Shown in pieces: positions 15,021-22,838 of a stretch of DNA of 34,746 nt (its first letter is position 1; each line of letters opens with the position of its first letter). Source of the DNA: AA29 sp041481445. GTDB taxonomy: Bacteria; Acidobacteriota; Vicinamibacteria; Fen-336. The stretch lies in assembly GCA_041481445.1 (NCBI GenBank), contig JBGPBV010000066.1, forward strand, positions 1 to 34,746, read 5' to 3'. The notes beneath the pieces were generated by a model. That model was not told the DNA's origin. It ran no database searches and saw nothing but the letters and a program-made list of their open reading frames with translations. Made by a program: the position numbers and the translations under genes.

Positions 15021-16175
15021 GTGGCCACGGCGATCCGGCCGCTCGGCCTCTCCGCGGTCCTGGGCCTTGCCGCCGCGCTGGCCGCCGCCGGCGAGCCCCT
15101 TCCCCTCGCGCTCTCGCCGGGCCCTCACCCGGTGGGCTTCCGCGTCCTCAACCGCCGGGACTCCACGCGACGGGGACAGGACGGCGCCCTCCGGGCGGTG
15201 CAGGTCGGCGTCTGGTATCCGGCCGTGCCCGATCCGGCCGCGCCCGCGCTGCGCTACGGCGACTACGTGCGCGTGGCCACCCGCGAGCGGGACCTGGCCG
15301 CGCTCGCGCCCGCCGCGGAAGAGGACGCGCTCGCCCGCTATCGCACGTTCCTCGCCGGCAACGGCCTCTCCCCCGCCGGCATCGACGAATGGCTCCAGGC
15401 CCCCATGCTCGCCCGCGCGGAGGCCCGCGCGGCGGCCGGCCGGTTCCCGGTCCTCCTCCTGGCCGCGGGGATGGGCGGCGCCGTGCAGGACCAGGCCGCG
15501 CTGGGCGAGTCCCTGGCCGGCCACGGCTACGTCGTGGCCACCACGCCGTCCCCCGTCCGCCTCGGGTCCAGGATGGAGAGCGAGGCCGACGTGCCGGTCA
15601 TGGCCGAGGAGCAGGCCCGAGACCTCGAAGTCGCGCTCGAGGCCGTCGCCGCGCGCTCGGTCTCGGACGCCGCGCGCGTGGGTCTCATCGGTTACAGCTT
15701 CGGGGCGCGACCGGCCCTGCTCCTGGCCGGACGCCACCCCGGGTTCCGGGCCCTGGTCAGCCTGGACGGCGGGATCGGATCTGCGGCGGCCAAGGGCTGG
15801 CTGGCCCCCCGCGCCCTCGACCGGGCGGCCCTGCAGACGCCGATCCTCCACGTCTACGAGGAGACCGACGAGGACGCGCGGCCCGACTTCGACCTCCTCG
15901 CCTCCCTCTCGCGCGCCCCCCGGACGCTGGCGAAGGTGGACGGGTTGCGCCACCTCGACTTCATCACCTTCGGCCTGGCCTCGTCGTCGCTCGCCTCGCT
16001 GGGCGGGCCGGACGAGGGCAAGGCGGCGGCACTGCGCGCGGTGTTCGCCCTCATCGGCGCCTTCGTGGACGCGTACGTGAGGGGCGACGGCGGCGCCTGG
16101 AGGGAGATCGCGGCCGGAAAGGGCGCCGGCGGTGCGAGCCCGGTGCGCGTCACCCCGTTCGGAAGCAGGCGGTAG
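15021..16175 (+). CDS. exported alpha/beta hydrolase, PAF-acetylhydrolase/dienelactone hydrolase-like
   Basis: A 384-aa protein starting with GTG placed directly after the TAG of the oxygenase (zero gap), which implies translational coupling. A signal peptide covers about residues 1-24. The N-terminal part 'GPHPVGFRVLNRRDSTR' followed by 'VQVGVWYPA' resembles the PAF-acetylhydrolase II group. The nucleophile elbow is G224-Y-S226-F-G, with the oxyanion side at 'LLAAGMGG'. A late 'VDGLRHLDFI' holds the likely catalytic His. The hydrolase class is firm; the ester, lactone or amide substrate is not. An insertion of about 60 residues before the first core strand ('PAAEEDALARYRTFLAGNG') may form a lid. 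Export of this enzyme beside a cytosolic oxygenase argues against a simple shared pathway. Confidence 0.82.
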   Translation: MATAIRPLGLSAVLGLAAALAAAGEPLPLALSPGPHPVGFRVLNRRDSTRRGQDGALRAVQVGVWYPAVPDPAAPALRYGDYVRVATRERDLAALAPAAEEDALARYRTFLAGNGLSPAGIDEWLQAPMLARAEARAAAGRFPVLLLAAGMGGAVQDQAALGESLAGHGYVVATTPSPVRLGSRMESEADVPVMAEEQARDLEVALEAVAARSVSDAARVGLIGYSFGARPALLLAGRHPGFRALVSLDGGIGSAAAKGWLAPRALDRAALQTPILHVYEETDEDARPDFDLLASLSRAPRTLAKVDGLRHLDFITFGLASSSLASLGGPDEGKAAALRAVFALIGAFVDAYVRGDGGAWREIAAGKGAGGASPVRVTPFGSRR

Positions 16176-16185
16176 CCGCGACGCG

Positions 16186-16737
16186 ATGTCTTCGCCGCGC
16201 CCCAGCGCCCTCGACCTCCAGCGGGCGCGCCGGCTCCGGCTCCCCGACGTGATCGGCCCGGGGTTGCGCGTCCTGTTCTGCGGGATCAACCCCGGCTTGT
16301 ACTCGGCCGCCGTCGGCCACCACTTCGGCCGGCCCGGCAATCGCTTCTGGAAGGCGCTCCATGCATCCGGGTTCACCGGCCGGCTGTTCTCACCCTCGGA
16401 GGACGCACAGCTCCTGACTCTGGGCCTCGGGATCACCAACCTCTGTCCCCGCACGACCGCCCGTGCGGACGAGCTGAGCGCGTCGGAGCTCGCGCGCGGA
16501 GCGCGCGCCGTGGCCGCCAAGGCCGCGCGCCATCGGCCCCGGGTGGTGGCCGTGCTGGGCGTGGGCGCCTATCGCATGGCCTTCGGGCGGCCGGCCGCGC
16601 GCGTGGGGAGACAGGACGAGGAGATCGGAGGGGCCTTGGCCTGGGTCCTCCCCAATCCGAGCGGCCTCAACGCGCATTACGGCCTGGCCGACATCACCGA
16701 GCACTTCCGCGCGCTCCGCGCGCTCGACGCGGACTGA
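16186..16737 (+). CDS. mug: G/U mismatch-specific DNA glycosylase (Mug)
   Basis: A 183-aa member of the MUG/TDG branch of the uracil-DNA glycosylase superfamily. The catalytic-water motif is G33-INPG37 with N35, followed by 'GRPGNRFWKAL'. The second motif is N157-PSGLN162. The protein removes uracil, ethenocytosine and related bases opposite guanine, giving an abasic site for base-excision repair. The ATG at 16186 begins 10 bp after the hydrolase stop and is preceded by no strong ribosome site. The upstream GTG at 16132 lies within the hydrolase and adds unrelated residues. It is the last gene of a three-gene run, and a DNA-damage-type DUF2086 oxygenase starts 75 bp downstream. Confidence 0.93.
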   Translation: MSSPRPSALDLQRARRLRLPDVIGPGLRVLFCGINPGLYSAAVGHHFGRPGNRFWKALHASGFTGRLFSPSEDAQLLTLGLGITNLCPRTTARADELSASELARGARAVAAKAARHRPRVVAVLGVGAYRMAFGRPAARVGRQDEEIGGALAWVLPNPSGLNAHYGLADITEHFRALRALDAD

Positions 16738-16791
16738 GAACATGCCGCGGAACGATGGCGCGAAGCGGATGGAATCGCGGGCGGCGCGCAG

Positions 16792-16808
16792 TATCTTGGA
16801 AGGGGAGG
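16792..16808 (+). promoter_or_regulatory. -10-like TATCTT and Shine-Dalgarno of the DUF2086 gene
   Basis: TATCTT (16792-16797) is followed by AAGGGGAGGC (16799-16808), 4 nt before the ATG at 16813. It suggests that this gene has its own promoter despite following mug. Confidence 0.4.
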
Positions 16809-16812
16809 CGCG

Positions 16813-17526
16813 ATGGCGACGGAGGTGGTGGAGCGGGTCTCCGCAGCGGACTGGCGCCAGGTCGAGGAGGACCTTCGCGAACGCCCCTGGGCGAGGCTTC
16901 CCGGGCGCGTTTCCCCCGCGGACTGCGCCCGCCTCGCCGCCCTCTGGGACGAGCCCGCCGCCTTCCGGAGCCGCGTCGACATGGCCCGCCATCGCTTCGG
17001 CCAGGGTGAGTATCGCTACTTCGCGAGCCCGCTCCCCCCGCTCGTCGACTCCCTGCGGCGGCACGCCTATCCGCCCCTGGCCGCCATCGCGAACGGCTGG
17101 ATGGAGGCCCTGCGCGTCCCCGACCGCTACCCCACCGGCCTCGAGGAGCTCCAGGCGCGTTGCGCGCGCGCCGGGCAGCGGCAGCCGACACCCCTGCTCC
17201 TGCGCTACCAGAGCGGGGGGTACAACTGCCTCCACCAGGATCTCTACGGCGCCGTCGCCTTCCCGCTCCAGATCGTCCTCTTCCTCAGCCGGCCGGGGCA
17301 CGATCACGAGGGGGGAGAGTTCCTGCTCGTCCAGCAGCGCCCGCGCGCGCAGTCGATCGCGGAGGTGATCCCCGGCGACCAGGGCGAGATGGTCGTGTTC
17401 GCCAACCGCTTCTGGCCGGCGGGGGGCGCGCGCGGCTTCCATCGCACGGGCGTGCGCCACGGCGTGAGCCGGGTGCGCTCAGGGACCCGCTTCGCCCTCG
17501 GCATCATCTTCCACGACGCGGCCTGA
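16813..17526 (+). CDS. 2OG-Fe(II) oxygenase of the DUF2086 family (DNA-damage-associated)
   Basis: A 237-aa protein. The iron ligands are visible as H141-x-D143 in 'YNCLHQDLYG' and H210 or H216 in 'FHRTGVRHGVSRVRSG', with R226 placed to bind 2-oxoglutarate. The 'GGEFLLVQQRPR' and 'GDQGEMVVFANRFWP' strands are characteristic of the family listed in Pfam as an oxygenase linked to oxidative (de)methylation of damaged DNA (PF09859). Members often sit near ada/alkA/ogt-type genes, and here mug lies upstream and ogt about 1.4 kb downstream on the other strand. Direct biochemistry of the family is thin, so a role in alkylation repair is inferred from annotation and context. It converges on murI with a 32-bp gap. 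Confidence 0.85.
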   Translation: MATEVVERVSAADWRQVEEDLRERPWARLPGRVSPADCARLAALWDEPAAFRSRVDMARHRFGQGEYRYFASPLPPLVDSLRRHAYPPLAAIANGWMEALRVPDRYPTGLEELQARCARAGQRQPTPLLLRYQSGGYNCLHQDLYGAVAFPLQIVLFLSRPGHDHEGGEFLLVQQRPRAQSIAEVIPGDQGEMVVFANRFWPAGGARGFHRTGVRHGVSRVRSGTRFALGIIFHDAA

Positions 17527-17544
17527 GCCGCGGCCGCGCGCGGC
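17527..17544. terminator. GC-rich hairpin between the DUF2086 gene and murI
   Basis: GCCGCG and CGCGGC form a 6-bp inverted repeat with a 6-nt loop, starting directly after the DUF2086 stop codon in the 32-bp convergent gap. There is no T-run, so terminator activity is uncertain. Confidence 0.28.
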
Positions 17545-17558
17545 GCCCGGCACCGACG

Positions 17559-18353
17559 TCAGATCCGCACGGCGGCGATGGCGACGGGCCCACCCCAGAG
17601 GCGCTGCACGACGGGCCCGACCTTGTCCGGATCCCCGGTCGTGAGCACCTGGAGCCGGCCCTGGCCGCCGTCGCGTCGTGACCCCGCCTCCTCGAGCAGG
17701 TGCGCGGTACGGCGCGCGATGGCGGGCGCGCTGTCCACGAGCGTCACCCCGGGGCCGAAGACGCCCTGGAGAGCGCGAGCCACGAACGCGTAGTGCGTGC
17801 AGCCCAGCACCACCATGTCCACGCCGGCCTCGCGCAGCGGCCGCGTCAGCTCCTGGAGCCGTCCGCCCAGCACGTCTCCGTCCAGGTGGCCGTCCTCGAT
17901 CAAGTCGGCCAGGCCCGGGCAGGCCTGGGGGACGACCTGCACGCCGTCCGCGTGCGCCCGCACCAGCCGCGCGAAACGCTCGGACCGCAGCGTGCCCGAC
18001 GTGGCCATCACGCCCACGCGCCCGACCCGCGTCTTCGCCACCGCCGTCTTGACCGCGGGCTCGAGGCCGACCACCGGCACCGTCAGCGCCTTTCGCAGGT
18101 CCTCGAGCGCGGCTCCCGAGGCCGTGTTGCAGGCGACCACGACCAGCCGGGCGCCGGCGTCCTGGAGGTGCCGGCCCACGGCCAGGGCACGGGCGCGGAC
18201 CTCGTCGAGCGGCCGGTCGCCGTACGGACAGTAGGCGGTGTCGGCGACGTAGAGGAGGTCCTCGCTCGGAAGCGCGCTCCGGATCTCGCGGGCCACGCTG
18301 AGGCCGCCCACGCCGGAGTCGAAGATTCCGATCGGGCCGATCCTGTCCGCCAT
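17559..18353 (-). CDS. murI: glutamate racemase
   Basis: A 264-aa cofactor-independent glutamate racemase that makes D-glutamate for peptidoglycan. The N-terminal 'IGIFDSGVGGLSV' loop is present with D12 and S13. The two catalytic cysteines are C75 ('VACNTASG') and C185 ('LGCTHYAF'). 'YCPYG' (41-45) completes the active site. The length is typical. On the minus strand a GATACT hexamer (18361-18366) lies 7 nt before the ATG, and the intervening GGAAGGG is too close to act as a normal ribosome site. This points to a start codon at or near the transcript end. ogt lies 34 bp upstream on the same strand. The gene is normally essential unless a D-amino-acid transaminase is present. Confidence 0.96.
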   Translation of the reverse strand: MADRIGPIGIFDSGVGGLSVAREIRSALPSEDLLYVADTAYCPYGDRPLDEVRARALAVGRHLQDAGARLVVVACNTASGAALEDLRKALTVPVVGLEPAVKTAVAKTRVGRVGVMATSGTLRSERFARLVRAHADGVQVVPQACPGLADLIEDGHLDGDVLGGRLQELTRPLREAGVDMVVLGCTHYAFVARALQGVFGPGVTLVDSAPAIARRTAHLLEEAGSRRDGGQGRLQVLTTGDPDKVGPVVQRLWGGPVAIAAVRI

Positions 18354-18360
18354 CCCTTCC

Positions 18361-18366
18361 AGTATC
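18361..18366 (-). promoter_or_regulatory. -10-like GATACT upstream of murI (possible leaderless start)
   Basis: Minus-strand GATACT, then GGAAGGG, then the ATG at 18353. The 7-nt distance is what a leaderless transcript would show. No -35 was seen, and readthrough from ogt is also possible. Confidence 0.35.
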
Positions 18367-18387
18367 GCGCGGCCGGACGCGGCCCGG

Positions 18388-18927
18388 TTACTCGAAGAGC
18401 CGGACCTGCTGGGTGGCGCGCGCGGCGCGGAAGGGCGCGCGCTCGTGCGCGAGCAGCCATTCCTTCCGCTGGAGCCCGCCGCCGTAGCCCACGAGGCGGC
18501 CGTCCGCCCCGATGACGCGATGGCAGGGCACCACGATCGCGATCGGGTTCTGCCCGTTGGCCGCTCCTACCGCCCGCACCGCGCTGGCCGCCCCCACGCG
18601 CCCGGCCACGTCCCGGTACGAGAGCGTGCGGCCGGCCGGGATCGTCCGCAGGACCGCCCACACGCGGCCCTGGAACGGAGTCCCGCCGGGATCGACGGGC
18701 AGGGCGTCGAGGGCGTCGAGCCGCCCGCGGAAGTACTCGGCGAACGTCCCTCTCACGTCCAGCGGGTCCTCGTCGCGCGTCTTCACCGGCCCGAAGCGCG
18801 CGTGCAGGGCGGCCAGGGGATCGTAGCGTCCTTCCACGAAGGACAGTGCGCAGAGGGCGCCCTCGTGGGCGAAGGCGACCAGGGGGCCAATCGGCGTCGT
18901 CAGGCGCGTGCGGGAGAGCGTGACCAT
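18388..18927 (-). CDS. ogt: methylated-DNA--[protein]-cysteine S-methyltransferase
   Basis: A 179-aa suicidal DNA repair protein that takes alkyl groups from O6-alkylguanine or O4-alkylthymine. The acceptor is C135 in 'IVVPCHRVIGADG'. The helix-turn-helix part 'PAGRTLSYRDVAGRVGAA' and the 'AVGAANGQNPIAIV' hinge are intact, and the N-terminal ribonuclease-like domain is present. No Ada-type zinc domain is fused. The ATG at 18927 was preferred over the in-frame GTG at 18933, because a G-rich GGGGGGTGG sits just upstream of the ATG and a TAGTAT hexamer (18940-18945) lies 12 nt before it. It precedes murI by 34 bp. Confidence 0.94.
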   Translation of the reverse strand: MVTLSRTRLTTPIGPLVAFAHEGALCALSFVEGRYDPLAALHARFGPVKTRDEDPLDVRGTFAEYFRGRLDALDALPVDPGGTPFQGRVWAVLRTIPAGRTLSYRDVAGRVGAASAVRAVGAANGQNPIAIVVPCHRVIGADGRLVGYGGGLQRKEWLLAHERAPFRAARATQQVRLFE

Positions 18928-18939
18928 GTCCACCCCCCG

Positions 18940-18945
18940 ATACTA
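18940..18945 (-). promoter_or_regulatory. -10-like TAGTAT upstream of ogt
   Basis: Minus-strand TAGTAT lies 12 nt before the chosen ATG (18927), with a G-rich ribosome-site-like stretch between. No -35 match was seen. Confidence 0.33.
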
Positions 18946-19006
18946 CGCCGGGGAGCGGCCGCCGTCTGTCCGTTTCGAGCCTGGAAACGCGGCTACTCTT
19001 CCCGTC

Positions 19007-19036
19007 CGTGGATCCTCATGTCGACTTGGATCCGCG
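19007..19036 (-). terminator. inverted repeat downstream of the amidase gene
   Basis: CGTGGATCC (19007-19015) and GGATCCGCG (19028-19036) can pair over nine positions, with one T/G mismatch or wobble, around a 12-nt loop. The repeat begins 8 bp after the amidase stop. It lacks a T-run; terminator function is possible only. Confidence 0.3.
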
Positions 19037-19044
19037 GCCGGCGG

Positions 19045-20691
19045 TCAGGCCTGCGGGGTCAGCTCCGCCGTCGGCAGGAAGCGCGGCGGCTTCCGGAAGC
19101 GCGTGGCCTGCTCGAACGCGTAGGCCAGCCTCAGCAGGAGCGGCTCGCTCCAGGCCCGGCCCATGAACGAGATCCCGACGGGCAGGCCGTACACCTCGCC
19201 CGCGGGCAGGTCGATGTTGGGATAGCCCGCCACCGCCGCCGGCGTCGAGCTGCCGCCGGAGAAGTGATCGCCGTTGACGAGGTCGGTCGTCCACGCGGGC
19301 CCGCCCGTGGGCGCCACCAGGGCGTCCAGGCGGTGCTGGTCCATCACGGCGTCGATGCCCTCCGCGCGCGCGAGGCGCCGGTTCTTCTCGAGCGCGTCGC
19401 GATAGGCCTGATCGCTGAGCGGGCCCTTGGCCTCCGCACGGACGAACAGCTCCTGGCCGAAGAACGGCATCTCCTCCGCGCGGTGGGCCTCGTTGAAGGC
19501 GATCACGTCCGCCAGCGACTTGACGGGAGCGCCCGGGCCCAGGGCCTGGAGGTACGCGCCCAGGTCCGCCTTCAGCTCGTACAGCAGCACCTCCAGCTCG
19601 CTGTCGTCGTACTCCCCGATGTGCGGGATGTCCGCGGGGTCCACCAGCACCGCCCCGCGACGGACCATCTCCGCCAGGGCGTCCTCCATCAGGCGATCGA
19701 CGCGCGCGCTGAAGCCGAAGAACTTCCGGACCACGCCGATGCGGGCCCCGCGCAGGCCGTCCGCGTCGAGGGTGCTCGCGTAGTCGGCGGCCACGTGCCC
19801 CGCGCTCTCCGCGGTGGCGCCGTCCCGCTCGTCCGCGCCCACCAGGGCATTGAGGAGCAGGGCGGCGTCGCGCACGGTGCGCGCCATCGGCCCCGCCGTG
19901 TCCTGGCTGTGCGCGATCGGGATGATGCCCGCGCGGCTGATCAGCCCCAGGGTCGGCTTGAGCCCGACGATGCCGCTGGCGGACGAGGGGCAGACGATCG
20001 AGCCGTCCGTCTCCGTGCCGATGGCCAGCGCGCACAGGTTGGCGGCCACCGCCGCCGCCGATCCCGAGCTGGACCCGCAGGGGTTGCGATCCAGCACGTA
20101 GGGGTTCCGGGCCTGGCCGCCGCGCGCGCTCCAGCCGCTGCTGGAATGCGGCGAGCGGATGTTCGCCCACTCGCTCAGGTTCGCCTTGCCGAGCAGGACG
20201 GCTCCCGCCTCGCGCAGCTTGCGGGCGACCGTGGAGTCGCGCGGCGGGATGGAGCCGGCCAGCGCGAGCGAGCCCGCCGTCGTGGTCGTCCGGTCCTTCG
20301 TGTCCACGTTGTCCTTGAGCAGGATCGGGATGCCGTGCAGGGGCCCGCGCGAGCCCTTGGCCTTGCGCTCGGCGTCGAGGGCCTCCGCGATCGAGAGGGC
20401 GTCCGGGTTGGTTTCGATGACGTGATGCAGGGCCGGGCCCTGCCGGTCGAGGGCGGCGATGCGCGCGAGGTAGGCCGCGGTCAGGCGTCGCGACGTGAGC
20501 GATCCGGCCGCCATCCGCCGCTGCAGGTCGTCGAGGCTGGCTTCCTCGAACTCGAACGCGGAGACCCCGCCCGCGGCCGGGCGCGCCGGAGGAGCCTTCC
20601 GCACCCAGGCCCGCGCGGGGGCGCCGGAGAGGACGAGGGCGCTGCCCATCGAGCCCAGCCGCAGGAAGTCCCTGCGCGTGTGATGCCTCAT
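19045..20691 (-). CDS. Tat-exported amidase (amidase signature family)
   Basis: A 548-aa amidase-signature protein. The first residues, 'MRHHTRRDFLRLGSMGSA', are a twin-arginine signal (R6-R7) ending near residue 28 ('PARAW'), so export in folded form is expected. The Ser-cisSer-Lys triad is visible: K126 ('PILLKDNVD'), the Ser cluster of 'CGSSSGSAAA' (205-214), and the nucleophile S231 ('TETDGSIVCP'). The length fits exported bacterial amidases; GatA proteins are shorter and cytosolic, so this is not the tRNA amidotransferase. GGGAGG lies 5-6 nt before the ATG at 20691 and supports this start over 20832. It is divergent from the M20 dipeptidase-like gene. The substrate may be amide, peptide amide or N-acyl compounds. 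Confidence 0.9.
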   Translation of the reverse strand: MRHHTRRDFLRLGSMGSALVLSGAPARAWVRKAPPARPAAGGVSAFEFEEASLDDLQRRMAAGSLTSRRLTAAYLARIAALDRQGPALHHVIETNPDALSIAEALDAERKAKGSRGPLHGIPILLKDNVDTKDRTTTTAGSLALAGSIPPRDSTVARKLREAGAVLLGKANLSEWANIRSPHSSSGWSARGGQARNPYVLDRNPCGSSSGSAAAVAANLCALAIGTETDGSIVCPSSASGIVGLKPTLGLISRAGIIPIAHSQDTAGPMARTVRDAALLLNALVGADERDGATAESAGHVAADYASTLDADGLRGARIGVVRKFFGFSARVDRLMEDALAEMVRRGAVLVDPADIPHIGEYDDSELEVLLYELKADLGAYLQALGPGAPVKSLADVIAFNEAHRAEEMPFFGQELFVRAEAKGPLSDQAYRDALEKNRRLARAEGIDAVMDQHRLDALVAPTGGPAWTTDLVNGDHFSGGSSTPAAVAGYPNIDLPAGEVYGLPVGISFMGRAWSEPLLLRLAYAFEQATRFRKPPRFLPTAELTPQA

Positions 20692-20734
20692 CCCGACCTC
20701 CCTTGCCGGCGGCGCGGCGCGGCGCCGCCCGCGC

Positions 20735-20740
20735 AGTGTA
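20735..20740 (-). promoter_or_regulatory. -10-like TACACT for the amidase gene
   Basis: Minus-strand TACACT lies 43 nt before the amidase ATG in the 113-bp divergent region. The leader holds a G/C-rich self-complementary stretch (about 20708-20730). No -35 was found. Confidence 0.25.
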
Positions 20741-20793
20741 CGGCAAGCCACGGGCGCCCGTCCCGCTCCCGCGCGCGGCGCCGGCCCACCACG

Positions 20794-20799
20794 GATAAT
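20794..20799 (+). promoter_or_regulatory. -10-like GATAAT five nucleotides before the M20 start (leaderless candidate)
   Basis: GATAAT, then GGGAC, then the ATG at 20805. There is no room for a ribosome site between them, so transcription probably begins at the start codon. No -35 match is visible at 16-18 nt. Confidence 0.42.
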
Positions 20800-20804
20800 G
20801 GGAC

Positions 20805-22199
20805 ATGCCCTCATCCTTGCGTCGAGACGCACTCGATCAATTCGCTGGACGAGCTCGCTCGGAGTACGAGCGCGCGCTGCGCCTTCTCGTCGAGATCCCC
20901 ACCGTGTCCTCCGACCCCGGGCACCGCGCGGACATGCGCCGTGGCGCGGAAGCCGCCGCCCGCATCGTGAGGAAGGCGGGCGGGCGGGCCCGCGTCGTCC
21001 GCACCGCCGGCCATCCGCTCGTCCTCGGCGAGTTCACGGCCCCGCACGGCGCCGCCGACGTCGTCCTCTACAACCACCTCGACGTCCAGCCCGCCGAGCA
21101 GGAGGCGGAGGGCTGGCGCACGGAGCCCTTCCGCCTGGTGCAGCGCGGCGAGCGCTACTTCGGGCGCGGCACCACCGACGACAAGGGTCCGGCCCTGGCC
21201 GCGCTGTTCGGCGTCCGCGCCGCGCGCGCGGCCGGCGTGCCCGTCCGCGTCCGCCTCCTGTGGGAGATGGAGGAGGAGATCGGGTCGCCCTCCCTGGAGC
21301 CGGTGCTGCGCCTCCTCGCCCGCGGCGGCCGGCCCCACTCCGTGGTCGTCTCCGACGCCGCCTGGCTCGACCGGCGCCGGCCCACGTCCATCGCGGGCCT
21401 GCGCGGCTTCATCGGCTTCCGCCTCGTGCTCGACACCGCGGAGGGCGAGGCGCATTCGGGCGACGTGGGCGGGGCCGCCCGCAACCCGCTCGCGGAGCTG
21501 ATGGCGCTCGTCTCCGCGATGCACGACGCGCGCACCGGCCGCGTCAAGGTGCCCGGGTTCTACGACGAGGTGATACCCCTGACCGCCGGCGAGCGCGAGG
21601 ACTTCCGCCACTGCGGCTTTTCGCTCGCGGCCTACAAGCGCGACAACCACCTCTTCCGCCTGCGCGCCACGGACTCCGTGGAGGTGCTGGAGAGGATCTG
21701 GGCCCGCCCCACCTTCGAGGTCCACGGCCTCGTCGGCGGCTACACCGGGCCCGGGATCAAGGCCACCGTGCCCGGCCACGCCGAGGTGAAGGTCTCCTGC
21801 CGGCTGGTGCCGCGCCAGGATCCCGACCGCATCGCGCGCCGGATCACGGCCTTCGTGCGCGCGCACAACTCCGACGTCGTCGTGCACGTCGAGGGGGGCG
21901 CGCTCCCCTACGAAGGGTCCAGCCGCGGCCCGGTGGCGGATGCGGTGCGCGAGGCCATGGCCTTCGCGTTCGGGCGCACGCCCGCCTTCGTGCGCGACGG
22001 GGGCACGATCGGGGCGGTGGTGAGCATGGGACGGATCCTGCGCGCTCCCATCGCGTTCCTCAACCTCTCGCTCCCCGAGCACGGCTACCACGCGCCGAAC
22101 GAGAACTTCGACTGGGGCCAGGCCGCGGGGGGGATGGCCGCCTTCGCTCGCTATCTCGAGGAGGTGGCGCGGACGGGCGGAAGGCCCGCGCGGCGATGA
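20805..22199 (+). CDS. M20 family dipeptidase-like metallopeptidase
   Basis: A 464-aa zinc peptidase of the carnosinase/dipeptidase branch of M20. The metal site is H91-x-D93 ('YNHLDVQP'), D125-D126 ('RGTTDDKGP'), the catalytic E157/E158 in 'WEMEEEIGS', an Asp in 'VVVSDAAW', and a late His in 'PEHGYHAPNE'. The insertion domain for dimerisation ('GLRGFIGFRLVL', 'AHSGDVGG') is present. It lacks a signal peptide, so it should act in the cytosol on dipeptides or similar amides. Together with the exported amidase transcribed away from it, a peptide/amide catabolic pair is possible. The tag gene starts inside its stop codon (ATGA), so the two are co-translated. It is not closely similar to the M20 gene at 3092-4363. 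Confidence 0.91.
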   Translation: MPSSLRRDALDQFAGRARSEYERALRLLVEIPTVSSDPGHRADMRRGAEAAARIVRKAGGRARVVRTAGHPLVLGEFTAPHGAADVVLYNHLDVQPAEQEAEGWRTEPFRLVQRGERYFGRGTTDDKGPALAALFGVRAARAAGVPVRVRLLWEMEEEIGSPSLEPVLRLLARGGRPHSVVVSDAAWLDRRRPTSIAGLRGFIGFRLVLDTAEGEAHSGDVGGAARNPLAELMALVSAMHDARTGRVKVPGFYDEVIPLTAGEREDFRHCGFSLAAYKRDNHLFRLRATDSVEVLERIWARPTFEVHGLVGGYTGPGIKATVPGHAEVKVSCRLVPRQDPDRIARRITAFVRAHNSDVVVHVEGGALPYEGSSRGPVADAVREAMAFAFGRTPAFVRDGGTIGAVVSMGRILRAPIAFLNLSLPEHGYHAPNENFDWGQAAGGMAAFARYLEEVARTGGRPARR

Positions 22200-22828
22200 G
22201 CGTCCGGGGCCTCCTCCGCGGCGGCGACGGGACGAGCCGCTGCTGGTGGCCGGGCTCGGACCCGCTCTACCTCGCCTATCACGACACCGAGTGGGGGTTC
22301 CCCGTCGACGACGACCGGCGCCTGTTCGAGAAAGTGTGCCTCGAGGGGTTCCAGGCCGGCCTGAGCTGGCTGACCATCCTGCGCAAGCGCGAGAGCTTCC
22401 GGAAGGCCTTCGCCGGGTTCGATCCCGAGCGCGTGGCCCGCTTCGACGGCCGCGCGGTCACCCGGCTCCTCGGGGATGCCGGCATCGTGCGCCATCGCGG
22501 GAAGATCGAGTCCACCATCAACAACGCGCGCCGGGCCCTCGACCTCCGCGACGAGTTCGGGTCCCTGGCCGCGTACTTCTGGCGCTGGGCGCCGGAGACG
22601 GCCCATCGGCCGCGCCGCATGACCCAGGCCGCCCTCCGGAAGATGGCGATTACGCCCGCCTCGACCGCGCTCAGCCGCGACCTCCGGTCCCGCGGCTGGA
22701 CGTTCGTGGGCCCGACGACCATTTACGCCTTCATGCAGGCGATGGGGCTGGTGAACGACCACCTCGAGGGCTGCGCGGTGCGCGTGAGGGTGGAGAAGGC
22801 GAGGCGAGGCTTCTCTCCGCCGTCGTGA
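22196..22828 (+). CDS. tag: DNA-3-methyladenine glycosylase I
   Basis: A 210-aa base-excision repair enzyme. The zinc ligands of E. coli Tag are all matched: C16 ('SRCWW'), H29 ('LAYHDTEWG'), H189 and C193 ('NDHLEGC'). The catalytic/recognition Glu is E50 in 'VCLEGFQAGLSWLTILRKRE'. The start ATG shares its TG with the TGA of the peptidase gene, a classic ATGA overlap, so expression is tied to an enzyme of unrelated function. It removes 3-methyladenine left by methylating agents. It converges on the first msrA with a 10-bp gap. The assignment is firm. Confidence 0.95.
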   Translation: MSVRGLLRGGDGTSRCWWPGSDPLYLAYHDTEWGFPVDDDRRLFEKVCLEGFQAGLSWLTILRKRESFRKAFAGFDPERVARFDGRAVTRLLGDAGIVRHRGKIESTINNARRALDLRDEFGSLAAYFWRWAPETAHRPRRMTQAALRKMAITPASTALSRDLRSRGWTFVGPTTIYAFMQAMGLVNDHLEGCAVRVRVEKARRGFSPPS

Positions 22829-22838
22829 TCCCGAGGGC

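Noticed and set aside
12887..16252. 1121-codon plus-strand open frame across the bicupin, oxygenase and hydrolase
   Set aside because: It crosses four clearly recognised genes in other frames and its product is Arg/Pro/Gly-rich without motifs.
20798..22828. 676-aa reading fusing extra sequence to Tag
   Set aside because: The first 466 or so residues are an out-of-frame reading of the M20 peptidase. The Tag domain starts at the ATG at 22196.
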